Below are positions 55,512 through 63,629 of a stretch of 64,000 bases of DNA, piece after piece; position 1 is the first letter of the stretch; the number at the start of each line of letters is the position of its first letter. The notes beneath the pieces are model-generated. The model had not been told where the DNA came from, did no database searches, and saw nothing but the letters and a program-made list of their open reading frames with translations. Both the position numbers and the translations under genes were made by a program. Source of the DNA: Bacillota bacterium (lineage in GTDB: Bacteria; Bacillota; Clostridia; Oscillospirales; Oscillospiraceae); NCBI GenBank assembly GCA_023459875.1, contig JAEWRY010000027.1, positions 1 to 64,000 on the forward strand, written 5' to 3'.

Positions 55512-56588
55512 ATGACAATGAAGCAGGTAAAATATTTTTTGGGAGCTAATTCCCCTGAGGGATTTTATTCACTGTATGACCAACTGATCGACCCCACCCA
55601 GGCTAAGGCAATCTATATCTTAAAGGGCGGGCCTGGCTGCGGAAAATCCACTTTAATGCGCATGGTCGGGCAGCAAATGGAGAACAACGGTTTTGCGGCA
55701 GAATACATATTATGTTCCGGCGATTTGGATTCCCTGGATGCCATTCTGATTCCGGGCTGCGCGACCGCGATCGTGGACGGCACCGCGCCTCATGTGATCG
55801 AACCACTCTATCCCGGCGTGGTGGAGAGCTATCTGAACCTTGGCGAGTGCTACGACAGAGAAAAACTCTCCGGGGTGAAGGAGCGCATTATTTCCTGCAC
55901 GTCCGAATGCAAGGCGTCTTACCAGCGGGCCTACCGCTGTCTGGGCGCGGCGGCGGAGATTCGTGAGGATATGAGGGAGATTCTGAAAAACGAGATGCTG
56001 GAGAAGAAACTGATTAAACGCGCCAAGGGGATCGCCGGCAGGGAGTTTAAGCGGAAAGAATCGCCGCCTGGCAGTATCACCCAGCGCTTTCTGAGCGGGA
56101 TCACCCACCGCGGCATTCTCTGCAATTTTGATACGGTCGATATTCTCTGCTCTCGTGTGTACGAGCTTGCGGACAGTTACGGCCTGGCCCATCTTTTTCT
56201 TGAGCCGCTGCTGACGAACGCGGTTGCCGCGGGCTATGATGTGATAGCCTGTCCGTCGCCGCTGTCGCCCATGTATCTGGAACATCTGATCATCCCCGAG
56301 CTCTCCCTTGCTTTTGTGACCTCCTGCGATACCATGCATTACGAAAAACGTCCTTACCGCCGCATCCGGCTGGACGCCATGGCCGATAAGGAACTGATCC
56401 ATCTTTTAAAACCGCGCATCCGTTTTTCCAAGAGAGTATCGGGAGCTCTCATTGAGGAGGCGGTTGAATCTCTGAACGAGGCGAAGCTCCTTCACGATCA
56501 GCTGGAGGGGCTCTATCACCCCTTTGTGGATTTCAATCAAGTGACCCAAATGGCAAATAAGCTGGCCGAGACCATCCTGAATCACTGA
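55512..56588 (+). CDS. PRK06851-like P-loop protein
   Basis: A 358-residue protein with Walker A GGPGCGKST (about residues 39-47). It resembles an uncharacterised conserved family of Firmicutes annotated as ATPase/PRK06851, with internal symmetry and no membrane segment. The segment IVDGTAPHVIEPLYPGVVESYLNLGECYD is a family hallmark as I remember it. The SD GGAGGGG precedes ATG 55512. Role unknown; some relatives are linked to spore formers. Confidence 0.7.
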   Translation: MTMKQVKYFLGANSPEGFYSLYDQLIDPTQAKAIYILKGGPGCGKSTLMRMVGQQMENNGFAAEYILCSGDLDSLDAILIPGCATAIVDGTAPHVIEPLYPGVVESYLNLGECYDREKLSGVKERIISCTSECKASYQRAYRCLGAAAEIREDMREILKNEMLEKKLIKRAKGIAGREFKRKESPPGSITQRFLSGITHRGILCNFDTVDILCSRVYELADSYGLAHLFLEPLLTNAVAAGYDVIACPSPLSPMYLEHLIIPELSLAFVTSCDTMHYEKRPYRRIRLDAMADKELIHLLKPRIRFSKRVSGALIEEAVESLNEAKLLHDQLEGLYHPFVDFNQVTQMANKLAETILNH

Positions 56589-56750
56589 TCCGGCAGCAAC
56601 TGGCAGGCGGGGCGAAAGCCCCGCCTGCCCGCGTAAATTCCGCCGTAACAGGGGAAAAATGCAGATCATATTCATAAGCAATTCCAATTCGTGTTTTTTG
56701 TATAAGTGGGGATATTTAGAGCGTATTGAGAGTTATTTTTTTCATTTTGC

Positions 56751-56779
56751 TTGCAAAATTACGAAAAAAAGGCTATAAT
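56751..56779 (+). promoter_or_regulatory. sigma-A promoter for carD
   Basis: TTGCAA (56751-56756), 17-bp spacer, TATAAT (56774-56779). The leader is about 25 bases. Confidence 0.8.
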
Positions 56780-56810
56780 TATAATACTGTTCAAAAGGGA
56801 GGTGGGAATC

Positions 56811-57287
56811 ATGTTTAAGGCAGGAGATAAGATCGTACACCCGATGCACGGCGCCGGAGTGGTTGACAGCATCGTCAACAGAAAGATGAATGGCGTTACG
56901 CGGGAGTATTATCTTCTCAAATTGCCCGTCGGGGGTATGCTTGTGATGATCCCCACCGGCAACAGCGACGAAATCGGCGTCCGTCCCGTCATCGGGAGCG
57001 AGGAAGCCGAAAGAGTCATTGCCGCCATGCCGGAGATCACGGTCGATATGACCCAGAATTGGAACCGCCGCTACCGGGAAAATATGCTTCGCCTTAAGAG
57101 CGGCAACCTGATCGAGGTTGCCCGGGTAGTGAAGGGGCTGATGATGCGGGAAGAAGACCGCGGTCTTTCCACAGGAGAGCGGAAAATGCTCCACTCCGCA
57201 AAGCAGATCCTCATTTCGGAGCTTGTTTTGTCCCAGAGTATCAGCTACGAAGAAGTGGAAAAACGCATAAACAGAGCGCTGGCATAA
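56811..57287 (+). CDS. carD: CarD family transcriptional regulator
   Basis: A 158-residue protein. The N-terminal RNA-polymerase interaction domain is a Tudor-like fold (FKAGDKIVHPMHGAGVVDSI, EYYLLKLPVGGMLVMIPT), and the C-terminal half is helical for DNA contact. CarD stabilises open promoter complexes. ATG 56811 follows GGGAGGTGG. In many Firmicutes carD precedes ispD-ispF, as here. Confidence 0.93.
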   Translation: MFKAGDKIVHPMHGAGVVDSIVNRKMNGVTREYYLLKLPVGGMLVMIPTGNSDEIGVRPVIGSEEAERVIAAMPEITVDMTQNWNRRYRENMLRLKSGNLIEVARVVKGLMMREEDRGLSTGERKMLHSAKQILISELVLSQSISYEEVEKRINRALA

Positions 57288-57299
57288 TAGGATATCATA

Positions 57300-57357
57300 C
57301 CAAAGGGGCATAGTCCCCTTTGGCGTACCCCCGGAGGAGCCGTCAGGCTCTTTTTTT
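57300..57357 (+). terminator. Paired hairpins between carD and ispD
   Basis: First hairpin: perfect 9-bp arms 57300-57308/57315-57323 without T tract. Second: 5-bp stem 57337-57341/57346-57350 followed by seven T. The second ends 11 bases before the ispD SD region, suggesting attenuation between carD and the isoprenoid genes. Confidence 0.7.
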
Positions 57358-57375
57358 ACGAAAGGAGGAAAGTTT

Positions 57376-58104
57376 ATGGCTTCGCTCTTTGGCGGTCTGT
57401 TTCACAATAAAGAAAAAGCTCCCTACTGCGCCGCCGTGGTTGCCGCCGCCGGCTCAGGCCGCCGCATGGGCGAAAAGGATAAGCTGCTCCTCCCCCTGGG
57501 AGATATGCCCGTCATTGCCCATACGCTGAAGGCTCTTGAGGATTGCCCGATGATCATGGAGATTATCGTCGTGACCAGAGAAGACCTTATGGTGGAAATA
57601 GCGAATCTATGCAAGGACTATGATTTTACCAAAGTGCGGTCCGTCGTGGTAGGCGGAGAAACCCGTACTCTTTCGGTGTCCGCCGGCTTAAGAGCGGCGA
57701 GCCCCCAGTGCGAACTGATCGCGATCCATGACGGAGGCCGCCCCTTTGTCACCGGGGAGGTGCTCGAGACGGTGATTATGAAAGCCGCCAGGTGCGGAGC
57801 AGCCGCGCCGGTGGTCCCGGTCAAGGACACCATCAAGATGGCGGTGAACGGAATTGTGGAAGCAACGCCCGACCGGACGAGGCTTTTTGCCGTCCAGACC
57901 CCTCAGGTGTTCGAGGCGTCTCTCATCAGGGCTGCGCTCAAAAAGGCCCTTGAAGACGGCGTCGCCCTCACGGACGACTGCGCCGCCGTGGAGCGTCTGG
58001 GGATGAAAGTGGCGCTGACGCCCGGAAGCGAGGAAAACATCAAGCTCACCACCCCCCTTGACATGCTCCTGGCGGAATCCATTCTGGAGAGGAGAGAGGC
58101 TTAA
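57376..58104 (+). CDS. ispD: 2-C-methyl-D-erythritol 4-phosphate cytidylyltransferase
   Basis: A 242-residue nucleotidyltransferase of the MEP isoprenoid pathway. VVAAAGSGRRMGEKDKLLLPLGD is the CTP-binding loop. AIHDGGRPFV, PVVPVKDTIK and QTPQVFEASLI follow in family order. AAAGGAGG precedes the ATG. The next gene starts immediately after the stop. Confidence 0.95.
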   Translation: MASLFGGLFHNKEKAPYCAAVVAAAGSGRRMGEKDKLLLPLGDMPVIAHTLKALEDCPMIMEIIVVTREDLMVEIANLCKDYDFTKVRSVVVGGETRTLSVSAGLRAASPQCELIAIHDGGRPFVTGEVLETVIMKAARCGAAAPVVPVKDTIKMAVNGIVEATPDRTRLFAVQTPQVFEASLIRAALKKALEDGVALTDDCAAVERLGMKVALTPGSEENIKLTTPLDMLLAESILERREA

Positions 58105-58587
58105 GTGAGAATCGGACACGGATATGACGCGCACCGTTTGGTGCCGGGAAGAAAACTGATCCTGGGCGGCGTGGACGTTCCGTTTCACCTGGGACTTCTG
58201 GGACATTCCGACGCCGATGTGCTCACCCACGCGATTATGGACGCTCTTTTGGGCGCCGCCGCCCTGGGCGACATCGGAAAGCACTTTCCGGACACCGATC
58301 CTGCCTTTGAAGGGGCCTCCAGCCTTCGTCTCCTCACAAGGGTGATGGAGCTTCTGGGCGCCGCCGGATGGCAGCTGGGCAATGTGGACGCCACGGTCAT
58401 CGCCCAGCTGCCCAGACTCGCCCCGCATATCGACGGGATGGTTCTCAACCTGTCCCGCGCCATGGGTGTGCCGCGGGATAAAATCAGCGTGAAGGCCACC
58501 ACCGAGGAAAAGCTTGGCTTTACCGGTAAGCTCGAGGGCATTTCGGCCCACGCCGTGTGCCTCATCGAGCCTCTTCCGCAGCATTGA
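58105..58587 (+). CDS. ispF: 2-C-methyl-D-erythritol 2,4-cyclodiphosphate synthase
   Basis: A 160-residue trimeric enzyme of the MEP pathway. GHGYDAHRL holds the Asp and His zinc ligands, LGHSDADVLTHAIMDALLGAAALGDIGKHFPDTD is the substrate loop and KATTEEKLGFTG the C-terminal signature. The GTG start at 58105 directly follows the ispD stop. Confidence 0.96.
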   Translation: MRIGHGYDAHRLVPGRKLILGGVDVPFHLGLLGHSDADVLTHAIMDALLGAAALGDIGKHFPDTDPAFEGASSLRLLTRVMELLGAAGWQLGNVDATVIAQLPRLAPHIDGMVLNLSRAMGVPRDKISVKATTEEKLGFTGKLEGISAHAVCLIEPLPQH

Positions 58588-58621
58588 AACCCGAAGAATA
58601 CCGCCTGTTCCCAGGATGGCG

Positions 58622-58664
58622 AAACGCTCCTCCGGCGCATAAACTAATGCGAGAGGAGCGTTTT
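58622..58664 (+). terminator. Composite hairpin that includes the SD of the DUF3343 gene
   Basis: Outer perfect arms 58622-58632/58653-58663 (11 bp) enclose an inner CGCAT/ATGCG pair, followed by TTTTATT and then the ATG at 58668. GAGGAG in the 3' arm is the only SD for that gene, so the hairpin can both end ispF transcripts and hide the SD. Confidence 0.7.
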
Positions 58665-58667
58665 ATT

Positions 58668-58922
58668 ATGGGCTATTATCTCTTCATCTGCCGCTCGCTG
58701 ACCTACGCGCAGCGCACAGCCGCCACATTGGAGCGGGCCGGCATCACCGGCCGGATCATGCGCGCCCCCAAAAGCATTTCGGGCGGCGGCTGCTCGCATG
58801 CCGTTAAAATTTCTCAACGTGACCTTCCGTGGTCACTGGTCGTTTTGAACCGGGTGGGGCTGACGCCTGTCCGCGTATATGTCACCGGCGCCGATGGAGA
58901 CTATCACGAGGTGGCGATGTGA
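58668..58922 (+). CDS. DUF3343 protein, putative selenium/sulfur carrier
   Basis: An 84-residue protein of DUF3343, described for some members as a Se/S carrier-like protein. It has the Cys-containing SISGGGCSHAVKIS motif near the middle. It overlaps the following cysteine-desulfurase-like gene by 4 bases. The family commonly accompanies selenium-dependent molybdenum hydroxylase genes, matching selD-yqeB-yqeC at 10-12.6 kb. Confidence 0.85.
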   Translation: MGYYLFICRSLTYAQRTAATLERAGITGRIMRAPKSISGGGCSHAVKISQRDLPWSLVVLNRVGLTPVRVYVTGADGDYHEVAM

Positions 58923-60061
58923 CATACTTTGACAGTGCCGCCACAACCCTGCAAAAGCCGCCTGCGGTGGCCAAAGCCGTTTCCTCGGCAATGGGACGCA
59001 TGGCGAGCCCTGGCCGGGGCGGTCACCGTCCCGCAATGTTGGCGGCGGATACGGTATTCCGGTGCCGGGTCGCGGCAGCGGAACTTTTTCATGTGGAAGA
59101 ACCGGAGCGGGTGGTCTTCACCTTTAACGCCACCCACGGCCTCAATATCGCAATAAAAACACTGCTGTCTCCGGGAGATACCGTGCTCATTTCAGGTTAT
59201 GAGCACAACGCCGTCACCCGTCCGCTGCACGCCCTTGGGGTGACGATCCGCGTGGCCTCCTCGCCGCTCTTCAAGCCGGAGCGCATGCTCAGGGACTTTG
59301 ATGAAAAACTGACAAGCGATGTTGCAGCGGTCGTCTGCACGTATGTTTCAAACGTTTTCGGCTATATCCTCCCCGTGAAGGAGATTGCGGCGCTGTGCGC
59401 GCAGCGTGCCGTGCCGTTCATCCTGGACGCCTCCCAGGCGGCGGGTTCGCTTCCGGTCCATCAGGATGAGCTGAACGCCGCATTTATCGCCATGCCGGGA
59501 CATAAGGGCCTTTACGGACCGCAGGGAACCGGCATCCTGCTCTGCGGCGGAGGCAGCGCGAAAACCATCCTGGAGGGTGGAACGGGCAGCCAGTCTATCC
59601 AGCAGGAGATGCCGCCCTTCCTCCCGGACCATCTGGAGGCGGGCACCCATAACGTCGCGGGCATAGCAGGTCTTCTGGAGGGAATCCGGTATGTGGCACA
59701 AACAGGAGAAAACACAATTCTGAACCATGAGCGGATGCTTCTCGCCAGGACATTCCGCGGACTGTCTCCGCTGGAGAACGTCCGGGTCTGGTCCGACCCG
59801 GAAGGAATCCATCAGGCGGGCGTATTGTCCTTTGCCTTTTTGAACAGGGACTGCGAAGAAGCGGCGGAAGAGCTGGGAAATGCCGGCTACGCCCTTCGCG
59901 CGGGACTGCACTGTGCCCCGCTTGCCCACAACTCGGTGGGGACCCTGGAGTCCGGTACCGTTCGGGCAAGTTTCTCCGCCTTCAACACCAAAAACGAGGT
60001 GGACCGCTTAGTCGATTTTGTTAAATTACTCTCGTACAGAGACGGTACAGGGAAAAATTAA
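58919..60061 (+). CDS. Aminotransferase class V / cysteine desulfurase-like enzyme
   Basis: A 380-residue PLP enzyme. YFDSAATTLQKPPAV opens the fold, MPGHKGLYGPQGTGIL contains the PLP Lys, and RAGLHCAPLAHNSVGTLESGTVRASFSAFNT carries the catalytic Cys loop of group II desulfurases (SufS/CsdA/selenocysteine lyase). It probably frees sulfur or selenium from cysteine or selenocysteine and passes it to the DUF3343 carrier. The start is GTG 58919, overlapping the previous stop, with GAGGTGG upstream. Confidence 0.88.
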   Translation: MTYFDSAATTLQKPPAVAKAVSSAMGRMASPGRGGHRPAMLAADTVFRCRVAAAELFHVEEPERVVFTFNATHGLNIAIKTLLSPGDTVLISGYEHNAVTRPLHALGVTIRVASSPLFKPERMLRDFDEKLTSDVAAVVCTYVSNVFGYILPVKEIAALCAQRAVPFILDASQAAGSLPVHQDELNAAFIAMPGHKGLYGPQGTGILLCGGGSAKTILEGGTGSQSIQQEMPPFLPDHLEAGTHNVAGIAGLLEGIRYVAQTGENTILNHERMLLARTFRGLSPLENVRVWSDPEGIHQAGVLSFAFLNRDCEEAAEELGNAGYALRAGLHCAPLAHNSVGTLESGTVRASFSAFNTKNEVDRLVDFVKLLSYRDGTGKN

Positions 60062-60084
60062 TCGGAAATTAATGAGCCTTTGGG

Positions 60085-60113
60085 TTGCCAATTGTCTATT
60101 CATACAGTATAAT
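60085..60113 (+). promoter_or_regulatory. sigma-A promoter for cdaA-cdaR
   Basis: TTGCCA (60085-60090), 17-bp spacer, TATAAT (60108-60113). Confidence 0.75.
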
Positions 60114-60189
60114 ATTTAAGATAGGGTATTTGTAATCATACCTTTCCCAGAGATAAAAGCAAGGATTTGAAAAAGGCGGTGATGTCGAA

Positions 60190-61077
60190 GTGAATTTGTT
60201 CTTTCAGTGGCTGAAAACACTGCAGGGATACCTGCACTTGATCACCATTTTCGACGTCATTGATATCTCCATCACCGCCTATCTCATTTACCGCGGAATG
60301 GTCCTGCTGCGGCGCAGCCGCTCGGCCCAGGTGGCCAAGGCTATTTTCATCCTGATGGGCGCCATGTGGCTTTCCTACCAGTTCCAGCTCAACGTCATCA
60401 ACTTCATCCTCGGAAAGACGATGGAACTGGGCCTTCTCGCCCTCATCATCGTGTTCCAGCCAGAAATCCGGCGTTTTCTGGAAAAGGTGGGCAGCAGTAA
60501 ACTCGGAGATATGTTCGGCGGCCGGGAGATCGTTCCGGCCGAGACCGAAGCGGCCATCTCACAGACGGTGGCCGCTTATACTGCCCTCTCAAAGGACAAG
60601 GTGGGCGCTCTCATGGTCTTCGAGCGGAAGGACTCTCTGGACGACGTGCTGAAAACGGGAACCATGCTGGATTCCAACGTGTCCTCGGAGCTTCTCAAAA
60701 ATCTGTTTTGGAACAAAGCCCCTCTTCACGACGGCGCCGTGGTGGTGAGGGCCGGCCGCATCGCCGGCGCCGGCTGCATTCTTCCTCTGTCCGGAAACGT
60801 CAACCTCTCCAGGGACCTGGGCATGAGGCACCGGGCCGGCATCGGCATCAGCGAGACTTCCGACGCGGTAGTGGCCATCGTATCCGAGGAAACCGGCTCC
60901 ATATCGGTCGCCGTGCGGGGCATGCTCAAGCGGCATCTGGCACCCGAGACGCTGGAGCGCCTGCTGCGCAACGAGCTTCTGCCCGAACACGATACGGATA
61001 ATAATTCCAGATTCAAAGTGCCCCCGCTTTTCAGGAACAGGAAGGAGGGGACGCAGAATGGGCAGCAAGCTAAGTAA
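60190..61077 (+). CDS. cdaA: Diadenylate cyclase CdaA (DacA)
   Basis: A 295-residue membrane enzyme making c-di-AMP from two ATP. It has three N-terminal helices (about 12-80). The DAC domain has the catalytic DGA in KAPLHDGAVVV and RHR in LGMRHRAGIGIS. The start is GTG 60190. It overlaps cdaR by 20 bases, the universal Firmicutes cdaA-cdaR pair; the third partner glmM is not in view. Its product probably controls the KtrAB pair at 42.8-44.9 kb. Confidence 0.96.
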   Translation: MNLFFQWLKTLQGYLHLITIFDVIDISITAYLIYRGMVLLRRSRSAQVAKAIFILMGAMWLSYQFQLNVINFILGKTMELGLLALIIVFQPEIRRFLEKVGSSKLGDMFGGREIVPAETEAAISQTVAAYTALSKDKVGALMVFERKDSLDDVLKTGTMLDSNVSSELLKNLFWNKAPLHDGAVVVRAGRIAGAGCILPLSGNVNLSRDLGMRHRAGIGISETSDAVVAIVSEETGSISVAVRGMLKRHLAPETLERLLRNELLPEHDTDNNSRFKVPPLFRNRKEGTQNGQQAK

Positions 61078-62296
61078 CAGCAAGCCCTTCAACATTATCA
61101 TCTCCATCCTCTTGGCGGTCGCTCTCTGGATCTACGTGGTGAGCGTGGAAAACCTGCCAGGCAGCAAAACGATTTACGATATTCCCATCACCGTGATCGG
61201 CGCGGACGAGCTGGAAAACCGGGGCCTCGTCATATCTGCCATGAGCACCGATACCTTCGACCTGCACATTTCCGGCAGCCGCAACGCCATTATCAAGGTA
61301 ACCGATGAAAACACCACCGTCTCCCTGGATGTCTCCGGTATCACGGGGGAAGGGAAGTGGCCCGTCAAGTGCAAGGTAACCCTGCCCACCTCCATCACCA
61401 CGGGCACGGTGACCACCACCGACAGAAATAATTATGTCATCACTGTCACCGTCAGCAAGCTGCTCACCAAGACGGTTGAGGTGCGCGGCGAGTTCAAGGG
61501 GTCCGTACCCGACGGATATCAGGCCGATTCCTTTGTCTTCAGTCCATCCAACATCACGGTTTCGGGCCAGGAAGACCATGTGAACCAGGTGGCCTACGCC
61601 CTTGTTACCATCGCCCAGGACCAACTCACGAAAACCTTTAAGGATGAGGAGATGGGCTACACCCTGATGAACGCCGCCGGGGAAAAGCTGACCAACCTGA
61701 ACGTCAAATGCAGTGTGGACACTCTTTCGGTGACCCTGCCCATCGTCAAGGTGGCGGAGATTCCCCTCACGGTTCAGATTGTGGACGGCGGCGGAGCCAC
61801 GGCGGACGACGTCGCTTATACCATTAATCCCTCCTCGATCGTGGTGTCCGGTGAGCCGGATGTTCTGGAGCCGCTGAAGGAAATAACGCTTGGTGTTGTG
61901 GACCTCTCAACGGTGTTCGACAGCGAAACTCTTACCTTCCCCATTCCCCTCACCAGCGAGCTCACCAACGAAAGCGGCATCACATCTGCGACCATTACCA
62001 TTAAGATCAACAATCTCTCAACAAAGATGATGGAAGCCACCAATATAGAAGTCATTAACATTCCCGCCGGATACGATGTCTCCATCATCACACAGTCGCT
62101 CCAGGTATGGGTGCGCGGAACCGACGATCAAATAGCCAATATCAGCAATTATCAGCTCCGGGCGGTAGCCGACCTGTCCGACGTCAGTATGTATACTGGC
62201 CAGTTCAAGGTACCCGTAAAGATCTACCTGGACGACGCCAGCGGAGCCGGCGTTGTGGGCAGCGATTACAGTATCACAATTTCAGCAAAGAAATAG
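61058..62296 (+). CDS. cdaR: CdaA regulator CdaR (YbbR-domain protein)
   Basis: A 412-residue protein: one N-terminal membrane anchor (about 10-26), then four extracellular YbbR domains of about 80-90 residues each (starts near VVSVENLPGSKTIYDIPI, VTVSKLLTKTVEVRGEF, VTLPIVKVAEIPLTVQI and KINNLSTKMMEATNIEV). It binds and tunes CdaA. ATG 61058 follows AAGGAGGGG inside the cdaA end. Confidence 0.94.
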   Translation: MGSKLSNSKPFNIIISILLAVALWIYVVSVENLPGSKTIYDIPITVIGADELENRGLVISAMSTDTFDLHISGSRNAIIKVTDENTTVSLDVSGITGEGKWPVKCKVTLPTSITTGTVTTTDRNNYVITVTVSKLLTKTVEVRGEFKGSVPDGYQADSFVFSPSNITVSGQEDHVNQVAYALVTIAQDQLTKTFKDEEMGYTLMNAAGEKLTNLNVKCSVDTLSVTLPIVKVAEIPLTVQIVDGGGATADDVAYTINPSSIVVSGEPDVLEPLKEITLGVVDLSTVFDSETLTFPIPLTSELTNESGITSATITIKINNLSTKMMEATNIEVINIPAGYDVSIITQSLQVWVRGTDDQIANISNYQLRAVADLSDVSMYTGQFKVPVKIYLDDASGAGVVGSDYSITISAKK

Positions 62297-62310
62297 GCAA
62301 GGAGTTATTT

Positions 62311-62745
62311 ATGACGCAAGTCGCACAAGTACGTTCCCTCCTCCCCGATGGAAAAGCAAAAATAGGGGTGGAACGGCAATCCGCCTGCGCGCATAACTGC
62401 AATGAATGCGCGGGCTGTGAGCAGTTGGTCGTCAAGCAGGATATGACGGTCATTGCCGAAAACAAAATCGGCGCCCGCCAGGGCGACATCGTCCTGGTGG
62501 AAAGCGATAACGCGGGAATCCTCAGCGCCGCGGTCGCGGTTTATATCGTTCCTTTTTTCCTCTTCTTCGTGGGTTACTTTTTGGGAAGCGTCCTGGGCTT
62601 CGGCGAGGGCGTCTGTGCCGCGATTGCCGTCGGGGGCTTCGTCTTGGGCATCATGATCGCGCGCAGAGTGGACCGGCATATGAAGGAAAAAGGAACGCTT
62701 CGATTTACGATCACCGAAATCAGAAAATCATGTTCGGATATGTAA
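62311..62745 (+). CDS. RseC/MucC-like positive regulator, SoxR-reducing type
   Basis: A 144-residue protein. The N-terminal half has CAHNCNECAGC, a Cys cluster typical of RseC/RsxC-linked proteins. Two membrane helices follow (about 68-90 and 95-113). RseC relatives take part in redox or sigma factor control; in Clostridia they often lie near Rnf genes, which are not seen here. The start is ATG 62311 after AAGGAG. It overlaps the next gene by 16 bases. Confidence 0.8.
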   Translation: MTQVAQVRSLLPDGKAKIGVERQSACAHNCNECAGCEQLVVKQDMTVIAENKIGARQGDIVLVESDNAGILSAAVAVYIVPFFLFFVGYFLGSVLGFGEGVCAAIAVGGFVLGIMIARRVDRHMKEKGTLRFTITEIRKSCSDM

Positions 62746-63614
62746 GACCCCTTCAGGGCGAGCTGAAAGTCCGGGAGATGGACGATTATAAGGCCGTTTA
62801 CTGCGGTCTGTGCCACACCTTGGGCAGACGCTTCGGATTCTTTCCCCGGTTCTTTCTAAATTACGACTTTACCTTTCTCGCCATGGTGCTTTCCACGGGA
62901 GAGGACCTGGCCCCCGCCTCCTGCGAGCGCTGTCTCGCCGCCCCCTTTCGGGGGAAGCGTGTCTGTCCGGCGGGAATCGCTCTGGAAACTGCGGCGGACG
63001 AGAGCATTATATTAACCTGGTGGAAGCTGCGCGACAACGTGATAGACAGCGGCTTCTGGAAAAGCTTAGCCGCGAGAATCCTTTCTATTCTGCTCTGGCC
63101 GGCCTACCGCAAAGCGTCAAGGTTCAGGCCCCAGTTCGACGGCTCGGTGCGCGAGCGCCTGCGTGAGTTACACTCGCTGGAAGAAGAACGCTGTCCCTCT
63201 CTGGACAGGACGGCGGACACCTTCGCCAGGATTCTTCAGGCCTCGGCGCCCGATACCGGGGAATCCGACCGCAGCCGGATCCTAGGGCAGCTTTTGTACC
63301 ATGTGGGCCGGTGGATCTACCTGACCGACGCCTGGGACGACCAGGAGAAAGACGCCGCCGCCGGGCGGTACAATCCCGTCTCGGTCCGTTTTGCCGGCCA
63401 GGAGGAAACTGCCAAGCGGGAAACCATGCGCACAACCCTGCGCCATTCCCTGAATCTGGCCCTTTCCGCTTTTCATCTTTTAAACTTCGGAAGATTCGCC
63501 CCCGTGATTTCCAACATCCTCTATCTTGGCCTTCCCGCGGTAGAGGAACGCGTGTTTGTGGGCGGCGGCGCAAAACCGGCGGAACTGCAAGACCCCCGAT
63601 CCGATATCTCATAA
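62730..63614 (+). CDS. DUF5685 family protein
   Basis: A 294-residue protein beginning MFGYVRPLQGELKVREMDDYKAVYCGLCHTLGRR, a Cys-containing start characteristic of DUF5685. Other Cys occur in CERCLAAPFRGKRVC, so a metal site is likely. The remainder is helical. The function is unknown; it is commonly encoded with a J-domain protein, as here, which begins 15 bases later. Confidence 0.8.
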   Translation: MFGYVRPLQGELKVREMDDYKAVYCGLCHTLGRRFGFFPRFFLNYDFTFLAMVLSTGEDLAPASCERCLAAPFRGKRVCPAGIALETAADESIILTWWKLRDNVIDSGFWKSLAARILSILLWPAYRKASRFRPQFDGSVRERLRELHSLEEERCPSLDRTADTFARILQASAPDTGESDRSRILGQLLYHVGRWIYLTDAWDDQEKDAAAGRYNPVSVRFAGQEETAKRETMRTTLRHSLNLALSAFHLLNFGRFAPVISNILYLGLPAVEERVFVGGGAKPAELQDPRSDIS

Positions 63615-63629
63615 CGGGAGAGAGAAAAA

